DNA of 41,104 nt from an uncultured Hyphomicrobiales bacterium. GTDB lineage: Bacteria; Pseudomonadota; Alphaproteobacteria; Rhizobiales; Beijerinckiaceae. Positions 15,194 through 23,752 of this stretch are shown here, piece after piece. Position numbers and translations under genes: made by a program. The stretch covers positions 1 through 41,104 of the forward strand of contig CAIUWR010000092.1 in the NCBI GenBank assembly GCA_903902915.1. The letters are read 5' to 3'. Below the pieces are notes generated by a model that was given only the letters and a program-made list of their open reading frames with translations, searched no databases and was not told where the DNA came from. The number at the start of each line of letters is the position of its first letter. The first letter of the stretch is position 1.

Positions 15194-16856
15194 CGCCGCG
15201 AACCTTGGGCGCCTGCGGGTCGGCCGCGGCGCCCCGGTTGCGCAGGCGCAGCAGGGACCAGGGGCTCGGCATCTGGCCCACGGGAACCTCGATGAAGGCC
15301 GGGCCGCCCGCCGCGATGGCCGCTTTCAGCGCGCCTTCCAGGGCTTCGGGCGAAGTCACGCGGGTGGCGGGAATGCCGAAGGCTTTCGCCAGCGTCATGA
15401 AGTCGGGATTGGCCAGCTCGGTCTCATAGGCCTTGCCGAACTGCTCGGTGAGCATGCCCCGCACATTGCCGAAATGCCCATCGGCGAAGACCACCGTCAC
15501 CAGCCCCAGATGATATTTGCGGGCAGTGGACAGCTCCTGCATGCACCAGCCAAAGCCGCCATCGCCCGAAATCGCCACCACCGGACGCCCGGGATTGCCC
15601 GCCGCGACCCCAAGCCCCGTGGGAAAGCCATAGCCCAAAGTGCCCTGATGGCCGGGCGAGATGATCGTGCCGGGCTCATAGACCGGATAGGCCTCGCGCG
15701 CGAAATAGCCGACCTGCGTCAGCTCGTTCACGAAGACGCCATTTTCGGGCAAAGCCGCGCGGATGGCGCGCACATAGGTCGCCTGCGGCTCGATGGCGTC
15801 CACTTGGCGTTGTCGCCACGCCCGCAGCTTGGCCACAGCGCCTGCATGAAGGCTGCGGCGGGGCGCCTGCAACCCGTCCATCTCATCGCACAACGCATCC
15901 AGGGCGAGGCCAGCGTCGGCGCACAGATGCAACCCTGCGGGACGCGGCGCCTCAGCCGCCTGCGCGTCCACGTTGATGTAGAGATACTGCTGCCCCGGCT
16001 GGCTCCAGACGGCGTCGGGGGCGCGCGAATCGGCGAAGCGGCTGCCCACCACGATCAGCAGATCCGCCTCGGGCACGAGCACGCGCCCGCTCAGGGAGGT
16101 GAAGGCCAGCGGGTGATGATCGGAGATCGCGCCGCGTCCGTTCTCGCTCATCACCACAGCGGCGCCCAGCCGCTCGGCGAAACGCGTCAGCGCCTTGGAG
16201 GCCCGCGCCGCCAGCACGCCCCCACCCGCGAAGATCACGGGAAATTCGGCCTTGGACAGAAGCTCCGCCGCGCGCCGCACCATGGCCTGATCGGGCTTTG
16301 TGCGCAGATCGCGGCTGGTGGGCTCGACCAGCGAAACTTCGCCCGTCATCGCCAGCACATCCTGCGGAATCTCGACCGCCACGGGACCGGGGCGCCCGGT
16401 CTCCATCTCCTCGTAAGCGCGGCGGATCAGGCCCGGCACTTCGCCGGGGCTATTCGCCAGCCCACGCCATTTCGTCACCGAATCGAAGACGGCGGAGGCG
16501 TTCTTGATCTCATGCAGCAGCCCAAGCCCGCGCCCGATGGCCTGCGAATGGATCTGCCCCGCCACGCAGAGCACCCGCGAATTGCAGGCATAGGCGGTCG
16601 AGAGCCCGGCCAGCGCGTTCAGCACGCCCGGCCCCGGCACCACCATGCAGACGCCCGGCTGGCCCGTGGTGCGCGCGAATCCATCGGCCATGTAGGAGGC
16701 CGCCTGTTCGTTGCGCGTGGTGCGCAAGGCGATGGTGTCCGAGCGCCGCAGCGCGTCCACGGCGAAATCGAGCTGAACGCCCGGAATGCCGAAAATCTGG
16801 GTCGCGCCTTCGCGCTCCAATTGCGCGACCAGCGCCTCGCCCCCGGTGAGCTGCAT
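15183..16856 (-). CDS. Thiamine-diphosphate-dependent enzyme, acetolactate-synthase-like (2)
   Basis: 557 residues from the ATG at 16856, chosen because AGGGGGA lies just upstream on the coding strand. It has the three-domain ThDP fold: FGIPGVQLDF opening, catalytic Glu50 in RNEQAASYMADGFAR, a central domain, and the ThDP motif from GDGGFGW (431-437). The usual Asn-Asn end of that motif is replaced here by ADGHFGN. It is clearly diverged from the enzyme at 5.2-6.9 kb, so not a duplication. Large-subunit-like only: no ilvN regulatory subunit is near, which argues for a catabolic carboligase or decarboxylase rather than acetolactate synthase. It lies divergent from the cupin gene. Confidence 0.85.
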   Translation of the reverse strand: MQLTGGEALVAQLEREGATQIFGIPGVQLDFAVDALRRSDTIALRTTRNEQAASYMADGFARTTGQPGVCMVVPGPGVLNALAGLSTAYACNSRVLCVAGQIHSQAIGRGLGLLHEIKNASAVFDSVTKWRGLANSPGEVPGLIRRAYEEMETGRPGPVAVEIPQDVLAMTGEVSLVEPTSRDLRTKPDQAMVRRAAELLSKAEFPVIFAGGGVLAARASKALTRFAERLGAAVVMSENGRGAISDHHPLAFTSLSGRVLVPEADLLIVVGSRFADSRAPDAVWSQPGQQYLYINVDAQAAEAPRPAGLHLCADAGLALDALCDEMDGLQAPRRSLHAGAVAKLRAWRQRQVDAIEPQATYVRAIRAALPENGVFVNELTQVGYFAREAYPVYEPGTIISPGHQGTLGYGFPTGLGVAAGNPGRPVVAISGDGGFGWCMQELSTARKYHLGLVTVVFADGHFGNVRGMLTEQFGKAYETELANPDFMTLAKAFGIPATRVTSPEALEGALKAAIAAGGPAFIEVPVGQMPSPWSLLRLRNRGAAADPQAPKVRGVTA

Positions 16857-17012
16857 GTTTCCCCCTATCGGATTGTTCTGCCGCCATCGGGCCACCAGCG
16901 CGCGCGCCTGTCAACCTTGCGGCGGGATGGAAGATTGGGGCGCCCTTATGCTAAAGGGGACGCAACAGGCGCCGCACGCAGCGCCACCAGGAAACGCCGA
17001 CAGGAGAAAACC

Positions 17013-17981
17013 ATGGCGCATGTCTCCCCCGAAGCGTTCGGAAACGCCGGGAACATGGACGAGCTGCTCGCGCTGCTGGGGCGCGCGGGCATCGAGAATG
17101 GCTGGGCCAAGCGCGAGCCCTCCATGTACGCCAAGCCCAAGAAACCGTTCATCCCCGCCCAGTGGGAATGGGCGCAGGCCCGCGCCGCGCTGGATGCGGC
17201 GGGCCGCTTCGTCAATACGGAGCTGGCCGAGCGGCGCAACCTCATCCTCAACAATCCCGTGCCCGGCAATTTCTATCCCACCGTCACCACGCTGGTCAGC
17301 GCCTATCAGATGGTGAAGGCGGGCGAAGTGGCGCGCTCCCACCGCCACACCGCCAATGCGCTGCGCTTCGTGGCGCAGGCGGAGCCTGGCATGTTCACCC
17401 TCGTCGATGGCAAGAAGATCCCGATGGAGCCGAGCGACGTGTTGCTGACGCCCAACTGGGCCTGGCATGGCCACGCCAACGAGAGCAAGGCCAGCGGCTA
17501 CTGGATCGACTTTCTCGACGTGCCGCTGACCCATCTGCTCGGCCCCATGTTCTTCGAGCATCACGAAGAGATGGTGGAACATACCGACATTGTGGCGCCC
17601 GATAGCCCCGCGCGCTTCGCCTTCACCGAAACCGTGCGCCGTTTGGCGGAAGCCTCCGACATCACGCCCGGCCACCGGGAAATCACATTGGGCGATCCCG
17701 CGCTCACCACCATCGCGCTGAATGTGGTGCGGCTGGAAAAGGGCGCGAGCTTCTCCATGGAGCCCTCGACGCTGAGCTGCATCTATACGGTGATGCAGGG
17801 CAAGGCGCGGGCGACCATTGACGGCGTGACCTTCGACGCCAGCCGCGCCGACGTCATCGCGGCGCCCAGCAGCACGTCGCAGCTCTGGCAGGCGCAGGAG
17901 GAATGCTATCTTCTGCGCGTCAGCGACGAACCCCTCATGCGCTTCCTCGGCTGGCTGCGGCCCATCGAAGCCGCGCGCTGA
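17013..17981 (+). CDS. Bicupin ring-cleavage-type dioxygenase, gentisate 1,2-dioxygenase-like
   Basis: 322 residues from the ATG at 17013 (AGGAGA at 17002-17007). It contains the gentisate-dioxygenase motif HRHTANALRF, giving Fe ligands His110 and His112, followed by DVLLTPNWAWHGHANE with His152/His154. A second cupin half (about 230-310) lacks an obvious metal site, as is usual. Family enzymes open gentisate, salicylate or 1-hydroxy-2-naphthoate with O2. It is slightly shorter than classical gentisate dioxygenase (about 350). It is the first gene of a + strand run with the class II aldolase 35 bases downstream, consistent with aromatic catabolism. No maleylpyruvate isomerase is visible, so gentisate itself need not be the substrate. 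Confidence 0.8.
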   Translation: MAHVSPEAFGNAGNMDELLALLGRAGIENGWAKREPSMYAKPKKPFIPAQWEWAQARAALDAAGRFVNTELAERRNLILNNPVPGNFYPTVTTLVSAYQMVKAGEVARSHRHTANALRFVAQAEPGMFTLVDGKKIPMEPSDVLLTPNWAWHGHANESKASGYWIDFLDVPLTHLLGPMFFEHHEEMVEHTDIVAPDSPARFAFTETVRRLAEASDITPGHREITLGDPALTTIALNVVRLEKGASFSMEPSTLSCIYTVMQGKARATIDGVTFDASRADVIAAPSSTSQLWQAQEECYLLRVSDEPLMRFLGWLRPIEAAR

Positions 17982-18016
17982 ACCACTTCACACTCACATA
18001 AATCAAGGGATGAAAC

Positions 18017-18754
18017 ATGGCCGACCTCGACGCGCTGATCAATGAACTGGTGCTCGCCAACCGCATTCTGGCGGGCCAGGGCGTGGTGGACGCTTTCGGC
18101 CATGTGAGCGTGCGCCATCCCGAAAAGCCCGACCGTTTCTTCCTGTCGCGTTCGCGCAGCCCCGAACTGGTCGAACACGAAGACATCATGGAATTCGGCA
18201 TGGACGGTCAGGTGACCGACGGGCGCACGGATCCCGCCTATCATGAGCGCTTCATCCATGCGGCGGTCTATGAGGCCAATCCGGAAATAAACGCCGTGGT
18301 GCATAGCCATGCGATCGACGTGCTGCCCTTCACCATCAGCTCTGTGCCCTTGCAGCCCTGCATCCACACCGCCAGCCAGTGCGGCGCCACGATCCCCGTC
18401 TGGGACATCCGCGACACATTCGGCGACACCGGCCTGCTGGTGGTGAATATGGATCACGGGCGCGATCTGGCGAAGACCATGGGCGCGAACCGCGTGGCGC
18501 TGATGCGCGGCCACGGTTTCACCGCCGCAGGCCGCACGCTGGGCGAGGTGCTGAAATCCTCGATCTATCTGCCCCAGAACGCCAAGGTTCTGAAAGAGGC
18601 CATGATGATGGGCGGCACGGTGAAAGTGCTCTCGAAGGGCGAAATCGCCGTGCGCGACGCCGACGGCCCCGGCGGCAAGGATCTGTTCCGCGCCATCGCC
18701 TATTGGGCCAACAAGGCGCGCTGCGGCCACCTGCTGCAATATAAAAAGAAATGA
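18017..18754 (+). CDS. Class II aldolase/adducin family protein (HCOMODA-decarboxylase-like)
   Basis: 245 residues. Divalent-metal ligands are visible as His96 and His98 in VVHSHA and His166 in MRGHG, with the substrate-phosphate-type loop region at GHVSVRHP (28-35). The overall wording resembles the group annotated as 3-carboxy-2-hydroxymuconate semialdehyde decarboxylase, which removes CO2 from ring-cleavage products, rather than fuculose- or ribulose-phosphate aldolase. The gene lies 35 bases after the bicupin dioxygenase, so the pair may open and then decarboxylate an aromatic acid. That order of reactions is inferred. Confidence 0.8.
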   Translation: MADLDALINELVLANRILAGQGVVDAFGHVSVRHPEKPDRFFLSRSRSPELVEHEDIMEFGMDGQVTDGRTDPAYHERFIHAAVYEANPEINAVVHSHAIDVLPFTISSVPLQPCIHTASQCGATIPVWDIRDTFGDTGLLVVNMDHGRDLAKTMGANRVALMRGHGFTAAGRTLGEVLKSSIYLPQNAKVLKEAMMMGGTVKVLSKGEIAVRDADGPGGKDLFRAIAYWANKARCGHLLQYKKK

Positions 18755-18760
18755 ACGACA

Positions 18761-18788
18761 GGCGGGGGCGCATCGCGCAGTCCCCGCC
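18761..18788 (+). terminator. Stem-loop after the aldolase-like gene
   Basis: GGCGGGG at 18761-18767 pairs with CCCCGCC at 18782-18788, with GCG-CAT-CGC able to pair inside the loop. It begins six bases after the stop and lacks a T tract. It may weaken read-through into the binding-protein gene. Confidence 0.35.
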
Positions 18789-18867
18789 AAGCCCAGACAC
18801 GGCGCAGCGCAATGGCGAATGACAAGCCTGCCGCGCCGTGACAGATTATAAAAAACGGGAGGGACAC

Positions 18868-19902
18868 ATGAAGACTTCGGTGACGAAGGCGATCGCCCTT
18901 GTGGCGGCGGTGACGATGGCGCCCGCTCTCGCGCGCGCGCAGGAGGTCAGCGCCGAGCTGATCGCAAAAGCCAGACAGGAAGGCAAGGTCGTCTATTACA
19001 CTGACCTGATCGTCGATCAGATCGTGCGTCCGCTGGTCGCCGGTTTCGAGGCGAAATATGGCGTGAAGGTGGAATATGCGCGCGGTGACAGCCAGGGCAA
19101 TCTGCTGAAACTCATGGGCGAGCAACAAGCCGGGAGCATGCAGGCCGACGTCTTCGCCATGACCAGCGGATTGAAACCGCTGCTCGAAGCAAAAGCGGTG
19201 ATGAAGCTCGACCTTGAAGGCGCCAAGGCCTTGCCCGCAGATTTCAAGGATCCCAACGGCTATTGGATCGCGGCGAATTACTATGTGATGACGGCTGCGG
19301 TGAACACCGATCTCGTGCCGGAAAAAGACAGACCCAAAACATATGACGATCTGCTCGACAAGAAGTGGGCGGACAAGATCGTCTGGAAACCCAACGACAC
19401 CTCCGGCGCGCCCGGCTTCATCGGCCATGTTCTGCGCGTCATGGGCGAAGAAAAGGGCATGGACTATCTGGGCAAGCTGAAAGAGCAGCGCATCAAATCG
19501 GTCAGCGCCAGCGCGCGCGCCGTGCTCGATCAGGTCATCGCGGGCGAATATCCCATCGTGCTGCAAATCTTCAATCACCACGCCGCGCTCAGCGCCCGGA
19601 AGGGCGCGCCTGTGCAGTGGCTGAAGCTGGAGCCTGTGATGGTGCAAACAGAATTGCACGCCATCACCGCCGCCGCGCCCCACCCCAATGCGGCGAAGCT
19701 CTTTGTTGAATATCTGATCTCGAAAGAAGGCCAGCTCATTTTCCAGAAGGCGGATTACTTCCCCACCCGCTCCGACGTTCCCGCCTCCATGCCGGAACTT
19801 GCGCCCTCCACGGGCGGCTTCAAGGCGGTGGTGATGAGCCCCGAAGACATCGCGCGCGATTATGAAAAATGGGCCGCGATTTACATGCAAATGTTCCGCT
19901 AG
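18868..19902 (+). CDS. Periplasmic substrate-binding protein (iron(III)/spermidine-type family 1), no transporter partner
   Basis: 344 residues from the ATG at 18868, preceded by GGGAGG. A clear Sec signal peptide (MKTSVTKAIALVAAV then TMAPALARA, cleavage before QEV) directs it to the periplasm. The mature part resembles family 1 ABC solute-binding proteins of the ferric-iron/aminoethylphosphonate type: EGKVVYYTDLIVDQIVRPLV at the start, a ligand-lobe segment ANYYVMTAAVNTDLVPEKD and VEYLISKEGQ near the end. No permease or ATPase gene is adjacent; neighbours are enzymes. It may feed a permease elsewhere or act as a sensor component. The ligand is unknown; an organic acid is as likely as iron given the context. 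Confidence 0.82.
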   Translation: MKTSVTKAIALVAAVTMAPALARAQEVSAELIAKARQEGKVVYYTDLIVDQIVRPLVAGFEAKYGVKVEYARGDSQGNLLKLMGEQQAGSMQADVFAMTSGLKPLLEAKAVMKLDLEGAKALPADFKDPNGYWIAANYYVMTAAVNTDLVPEKDRPKTYDDLLDKKWADKIVWKPNDTSGAPGFIGHVLRVMGEEKGMDYLGKLKEQRIKSVSASARAVLDQVIAGEYPIVLQIFNHHAALSARKGAPVQWLKLEPVMVQTELHAITAAAPHPNAAKLFVEYLISKEGQLIFQKADYFPTRSDVPASMPELAPSTGGFKAVVMSPEDIARDYEKWAAIYMQMFR

Positions 19903-19925
19903 GCGGCGCGCAGGAGACTGAGGAC

Positions 19926-22082
19926 ATGACGAACAATCATAGCGTCGCGCAGGTGCGCGCACTGCTCGATCCAACCAGCATCGCCATTGTGGGCGCGAGC
20001 GACCGCAACGGCAGTTGGGCCAAGCGAGTCTTCCGCGTGCTGAAACGCGGCGGCTACAAGGGCGCGATCTATCCGGTGAACCCGCGCGTCGAGACCGTGT
20101 GGGACGGCCAGACCTGCTATCCCGATCTCGCCTCCCTGCCCGGCAAGCCCGACCATGTGGTGGTGCTTGTGCCCGGCGCCGCCGCCATCGACGCCATTCG
20201 CGCGGCGGGCAAGGCTGGCGCGCGCAGCGCCACGATTTTCTCCAGCGGCTTTGGCGAAGGCGGCGATGCGGAAGGGCGTGCGCTGGGCGAGCAATTGCGC
20301 ATCGCCGTGCAGGATAGCGGACTTGCGGTGTCGGGGCCAAATTGTCTCGGCAATCTCGCCTCGCCCTTCGGTTTCTGCACCATTCCCGATGATCGCATCA
20401 CCGATTTCTCGCTCGGCGGCATCGGGCTTTTCGGCCAGAGCGGCGGCATCGTCATGGCGATTTATCGCACCATGAAAAGCCGCGGCATGACGCCCGCCTA
20501 CGCCATCACCAATGGCAATGAAGTCGGCCTCACGACAGCCGATTACATCCGCTACATGGTGGCGGATGAGAATGTGAAGGTCATCTGCTGCTTCATCGAG
20601 GCGATCCGCGACGCTGACGATTTTCTGGCCGCCTGCGGCGAAGCCTTCGCCGCGCGCAAACCCATCGTCGCCATGAAGATCGGCGGCTCCGAGGCGAGCC
20701 GCGCGGCCGCGCTCGCTCATACGGGATCGCTGGCGGGCTCGCTCGCCTGTTTCGACGCCGTGACCAAGCCGCTGGGCGTATTGCGCGTCTCCACCATCGA
20801 CGAAATGGTGGAATGCGCCGACTATCTCACCCATGCGCATATTCCCGCAGGCGCGCGCCTCGGCGGCATCACCTTCTCGGGCGGGCTCAAGGGCCTGATG
20901 CTGGAAGGCGCGGAACGCCATGAGGTCTCCTTCCCCGCGCTGACGCAGGAGACTCTGGCGCGGCTGAAGGAACAGCTTGGCGTCGGCACGTCGCTGGGCA
21001 ATCCGCTGGACGCGGGCTTTGCGGCTTTGTCGAGCGCGGAGGTCTATTTCAAGTGCATCGACATCATGCTCGACGATCCCAACATTGATTTGTTGCTCGT
21101 GCAGGAGGAGCTGCCGCTGGTGGAAGGGCAGAACGCCAAGGCGGGCAATCTGCGCACGGTTGACCGCATGGTGGTGGAGGGCGCGCGCAAGCCTGTCGCC
21201 GTGGTCTCCATGGCGTCCTATATGTACAGCGATCACACCCGCGCCTTCCGCGCGGAATTTCCGCATCTGCCGGTGCTGCATGAAATCGACAAGGCGCTGC
21301 GCGCCATCGCCCATGTGGGCCGCTATAGCGCCATGGCGAAAACGGCGCCTGCGCCCCGCTCTCGGCAGAAGCTAAACGCAGCGGCTGAAGCGTTGCTCGC
21401 GCAGGCCGCGCCCGCCGCTGACGGACGCAGCGTTGTGGGCGAGGCCGCCTCCAAGCAATTGCTCGGCGCCTATGGCGTGGCGGCGCCCGGCGAGGCCTTT
21501 GCGGGCGATGCAGATGCAGCCGCGCGCGCTGCTGACGCACTTGGCTATCCCGTGGTGTTGAAGCTCGTCTCCGATGACGTCCAGCACAAGTCCGATGTGG
21601 GCGGCGTGCTGATCGGTTTGCGCAGCGCGCAAGAGGTGCGCGAAGGCTTCGCGCGCATCGCGGCCTCCTTGGAGGCGGCCAAGCCCGGCGCGCATTTTGG
21701 CGGCGTGCTGGTGGTTCAACAGGTGAGCGGCGGCGCGGAGCTGGTGCTGGGCGTGCATCGCGATCCCGAAGTGGGGCTCGTCACCATGTTCGGCGCGGGC
21801 GGCGTGTTGCTGGAGCTGGTGAAGGATGTCGCCTTCGGCCCCGTGCCGTTGAGCGAGGCGCAGGCTGCAAACATGATCGAACGCACCATGGCCGGGCGCC
21901 TGCTCGACGGCTATCGCGGCGGCGCCAGGCTTGACCGCGCGGCTGTGGTGACGGCGCTCGTGGGCCTGTCACATCTGGCGCAGGATCTGGGCGAACGGCT
22001 GGAAAGCGTCGATGTGAACCCGCTGATGGCGCTGCCCACAGGCGCGCTGGCGCTGGACGGGCTGATCGTGCTGAAGGCGTGA
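19926..22082 (+). CDS. ADP-forming acyl-CoA synthetase (acetate-CoA ligase family)
   Basis: 718 residues from the ATG at 19926 (GGAG a few bases upstream, 23 bases after the previous stop). It has the fused alpha-beta layout of ADP-forming acyl-CoA synthetases: N-terminal CoA-binding domain with IAIVGASD (19-26), a succinyl-CoA-ligase-like flavodoxin domain (about 150-460), and a C-terminal ATP-grasp domain opening YPVVLKLVSDDVQHKSDVGG. These enzymes interconvert an acyl-CoA and acid plus ATP. At the end of the bicupin-aldolase run it could activate the acid product of ring cleavage. The acyl substrate cannot be predicted. Its stop lies nine bases from the convergent cytochrome gene. Confidence 0.9.
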   Translation: MTNNHSVAQVRALLDPTSIAIVGASDRNGSWAKRVFRVLKRGGYKGAIYPVNPRVETVWDGQTCYPDLASLPGKPDHVVVLVPGAAAIDAIRAAGKAGARSATIFSSGFGEGGDAEGRALGEQLRIAVQDSGLAVSGPNCLGNLASPFGFCTIPDDRITDFSLGGIGLFGQSGGIVMAIYRTMKSRGMTPAYAITNGNEVGLTTADYIRYMVADENVKVICCFIEAIRDADDFLAACGEAFAARKPIVAMKIGGSEASRAAALAHTGSLAGSLACFDAVTKPLGVLRVSTIDEMVECADYLTHAHIPAGARLGGITFSGGLKGLMLEGAERHEVSFPALTQETLARLKEQLGVGTSLGNPLDAGFAALSSAEVYFKCIDIMLDDPNIDLLLVQEELPLVEGQNAKAGNLRTVDRMVVEGARKPVAVVSMASYMYSDHTRAFRAEFPHLPVLHEIDKALRAIAHVGRYSAMAKTAPAPRSRQKLNAAAEALLAQAAPAADGRSVVGEAASKQLLGAYGVAAPGEAFAGDADAAARAADALGYPVVLKLVSDDVQHKSDVGGVLIGLRSAQEVREGFARIAASLEAAKPGAHFGGVLVVQQVSGGAELVLGVHRDPEVGLVTMFGAGGVLLELVKDVAFGPVPLSEAQAANMIERTMAGRLLDGYRGGARLDRAAVVTALVGLSHLAQDLGERLESVDVNPLMALPTGALALDGLIVLKA

Positions 22083-22091
22083 TCGGCCTGC

Positions 22092-22433
22092 TCACTTGTC
22101 CGGCGGCGACAGGGACATGAGATAGGCGACCAGATCGTCCATCTCGGATTCGCTGAACTGAAGGTTCGGCATACCCGCATGGCTGGTGCGCAGGAAGACG
22201 CGCAGGGACAATTCCGTGGTGGAGGGCATGCGCGCCACCAGCTGGAAGGGCGGCGCCGACGGCCTCGGGCTTGGGCCGGTCTCGCCGGGCCGGACCTCGT
22301 GGCAGGCGGCGCAATCCCGCTCGGCGATCCGCCGCCCGGGCGCGGGATCGCGCTGCTGCGCCGAAGCCTGCTGCGCCAACGCCGCCTGCGCGCAGGCCAT
22401 GGCGATCAGAAGCGGAAAGATGCGGCGAACCAT
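22092..22433 (-). CDS. Small periplasmic cytochrome c (class I)
   Basis: 113 residues with a Sec signal peptide (MVRRIFPLLIAMACAQAALA). Haem is attached at CAACH (Cys41, Cys44, His45), and the distal Met ligand is probably Met88 in HAGMPN, followed by the usual C-terminal helix FSESEMDDLVAYLMSL. It is a soluble single-haem electron carrier of about 9-10 kDa after processing. Electron transfer from the Mo-hydroxylases to the respiratory chain is possible but there is no direct evidence. The gene stands alone, convergent with the acyl-CoA synthetase and divergent from fic. Confidence 0.9.
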   Translation of the reverse strand: MVRRIFPLLIAMACAQAALAQQASAQQRDPAPGRRIAERDCAACHEVRPGETGPSPRPSAPPFQLVARMPSTTELSLRVFLRTSHAGMPNLQFSESEMDDLVAYLMSLSPPDK

Positions 22434-22511
22434 ATGCGACCCCTCTCCTTGCCCTGCCCTTCACATAGGACAGCGGGGCGGAAAGCAAAGCGGGGGCGGG
22501 AGGCGGTTGTT

Positions 22512-22577
22512 TGGGTGTAACTGGGTGTTTCATTGGGCTTGCTTAAATGGGTGTAATTGGGTGTATAATTGGGTATG
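22512..22577 (+). repeat. TGGGTGT iterons overlapping the fic start codon
   Basis: TGGGTGT occurs at 22512, 22522, 22548 and 22558, with shorter TGGG copies at 22534 and 22570. The spacing is 10, 12, 14, 10, 12 bases, so the array is two copies of a 30-base block (22512-22541 and 22548-22577) with a 36-base period, 25 of 30 identical. The second block ends exactly with the fic ATG at 22575-22577. Pairs one helical turn apart look like binding sites for a repeated protein, perhaps the Fic protein's own winged helix. Confidence 0.7.
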
Positions 22578-23636
22578 AGCGGTTCCGTCATCAACGCAAC
22601 GACCATCTGGATCACCCCCGAGATCCTCAGCGTGATCGCGGAAATCGACGAGTTCAAAGGCGCTTGGCGCGCTTTGGGCACGCTGGCGCCAGACCGGCTG
22701 TCCGCGCTCCGCCGGGTCGCGACCATCGAAAGCATCGGGTCATCGACCCGCATCGAAGGAAGCAAACTTTCCGACCGCGAGGTCGAGCGGCTTCTGCGCA
22801 ATCTGGAGATCAAGTCATTCGCCACGCGCGATGAGCAGGAAGTCGCCGGTTACGCCGAGGTGATGGAGCTGCTTTTTCGCGCCTTCGACGACATCCCGAT
22901 CACCGAGAACCACATCAAGCAATTGCATCGCGATTTGCTGATTCACAGCGAGAAAGACGCCTGGCACCGAGGCAATTACAAGACATCGTCCAACAGCGTC
23001 GCCGCCTTCAATGAAGACGGCAAGCAGATCGGCGTCGTTTTGGAGACGGCTGCGCCATTCGATACGCCCCTGCGCATGGCCGAGCTGGTCGCTTGGCTCA
23101 AAGCGGAACGCGAGCAGAAACGGTTGCACCCGCTTCTGCTGATAGCGGCCTTCACGGTGGTTTTTCTGGAAGTGCATCCCTTTCAGGACGGCAACGGGCG
23201 ATTGAGCCGCATCCTGACCACTCTGCTCCTGTTGCAGGCTGGCTACGCCTATGTTCCTTACAGCTCTTTGGAAAGCGTCATCGAGCAAAGCAAGGAAGGT
23301 TATTATCTGGCGTTGCGTCAGACTCAAGGGTCGATCCGCACCGCAGCGCCCGATTGGCAGCCATGGCTCGTTTTCTTTCTGCGCGCCTTGCAGCAGCAGA
23401 TGAAGCGGCTCGCGAAGAAAGTCGAGCGCGAGAGGATCGTGCTTTCCGATCTGCCTGACCTGTCGCTGCGCGTTCTGGATTTCGTCCGCGACCACGGCCG
23501 CGTCAGCATCGGCGACATGATCAAATTGACCGGCGCGAGCCGCAACACGCTGAAACAGCAACTGCGCGTCCTCGTCGAGAAGCAGCACCTCGTCATGCAC
23601 GGGGGCGGGCGCACGACCTGGTATGCATTGCCGTAA
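22575..23636 (+). CDS. Fic-domain protein with C-terminal winged helix
   Basis: 353 residues from the ATG at 22575. The Fic core carries HPFQDGNGRLSR (201-212), an intact HPFx(D/E)GNGR catalytic motif for transfer of AMP or a related nucleotide group onto target hydroxyls. An N-terminal inhibitory helix is present: Ser57-Thr-Arg-Ile-Glu61-Gly matches (S/T)xxxE(G/N), so this is a self-inhibited class II Fic rather than a toxin needing a separate antitoxin. The C-terminal 65 residues (VSIGDMIKLTGASRNTLKQQ onward) form a winged helix-turn-helix. The ribosome site and start codon lie inside the iteron array, suggesting autoregulation. GC at third positions looks lower than in neighbours, hinting at transfer. 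The target is unknown. Confidence 0.9.
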   Translation: MSGSVINATTIWITPEILSVIAEIDEFKGAWRALGTLAPDRLSALRRVATIESIGSSTRIEGSKLSDREVERLLRNLEIKSFATRDEQEVAGYAEVMELLFRAFDDIPITENHIKQLHRDLLIHSEKDAWHRGNYKTSSNSVAAFNEDGKQIGVVLETAAPFDTPLRMAELVAWLKAEREQKRLHPLLLIAAFTVVFLEVHPFQDGNGRLSRILTTLLLLQAGYAYVPYSSLESVIEQSKEGYYLALRQTQGSIRTAAPDWQPWLVFFLRALQQQMKRLAKKVERERIVLSDLPDLSLRVLDFVRDHGRVSIGDMIKLTGASRNTLKQQLRVLVEKQHLVMHGGGRTTWYALP

Positions 23637-23711
23637 GACGTCACGGGATTTCCACGGCCAGTCCACCGTTTGCCTTTCATCGCAAAAACAGCCAAGCTCA
23701 AGCGAACCAGC

Positions 23712-23729
23712 GCCCGCGCGAACGCGGGC
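23712..23729. terminator. Perfect stem-loop downstream of fic
   Basis: GCCCGCG (23712-23718) pairs perfectly with CGCGGGC (23723-23729) around a CGAA tetraloop, 75 bases after the fic stop. No T tract follows, and the next gene's ribosome site (GGGGGG) begins soon after, so it may be a weak terminator or a 5' leader structure of the next gene. Confidence 0.35.
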
Positions 23730-23752
23730 CCGTTGAAAGCAGGGGGGAATCC

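Noticed and set aside
15183-16856. Annotation as biosynthetic acetolactate synthase (ilvB/ilvI).
   Set aside because: No ilvN/ilvH partner is present, the end of the ThDP motif departs from the canonical Asn-Asn form, and the context is catabolic.
22420-22578. A + strand frame whose end repeats GCNWVFHWACLN/GCNWVYNWV and overlaps the fic ATG as ATGA.
   Set aside because: The peptide repeat follows from the 36-base DNA repeat. There is no good ribosome site, it runs antisense to the cytochrome start, and the sequence is not antitoxin-like. The Fic protein already has its own inhibitory helix.
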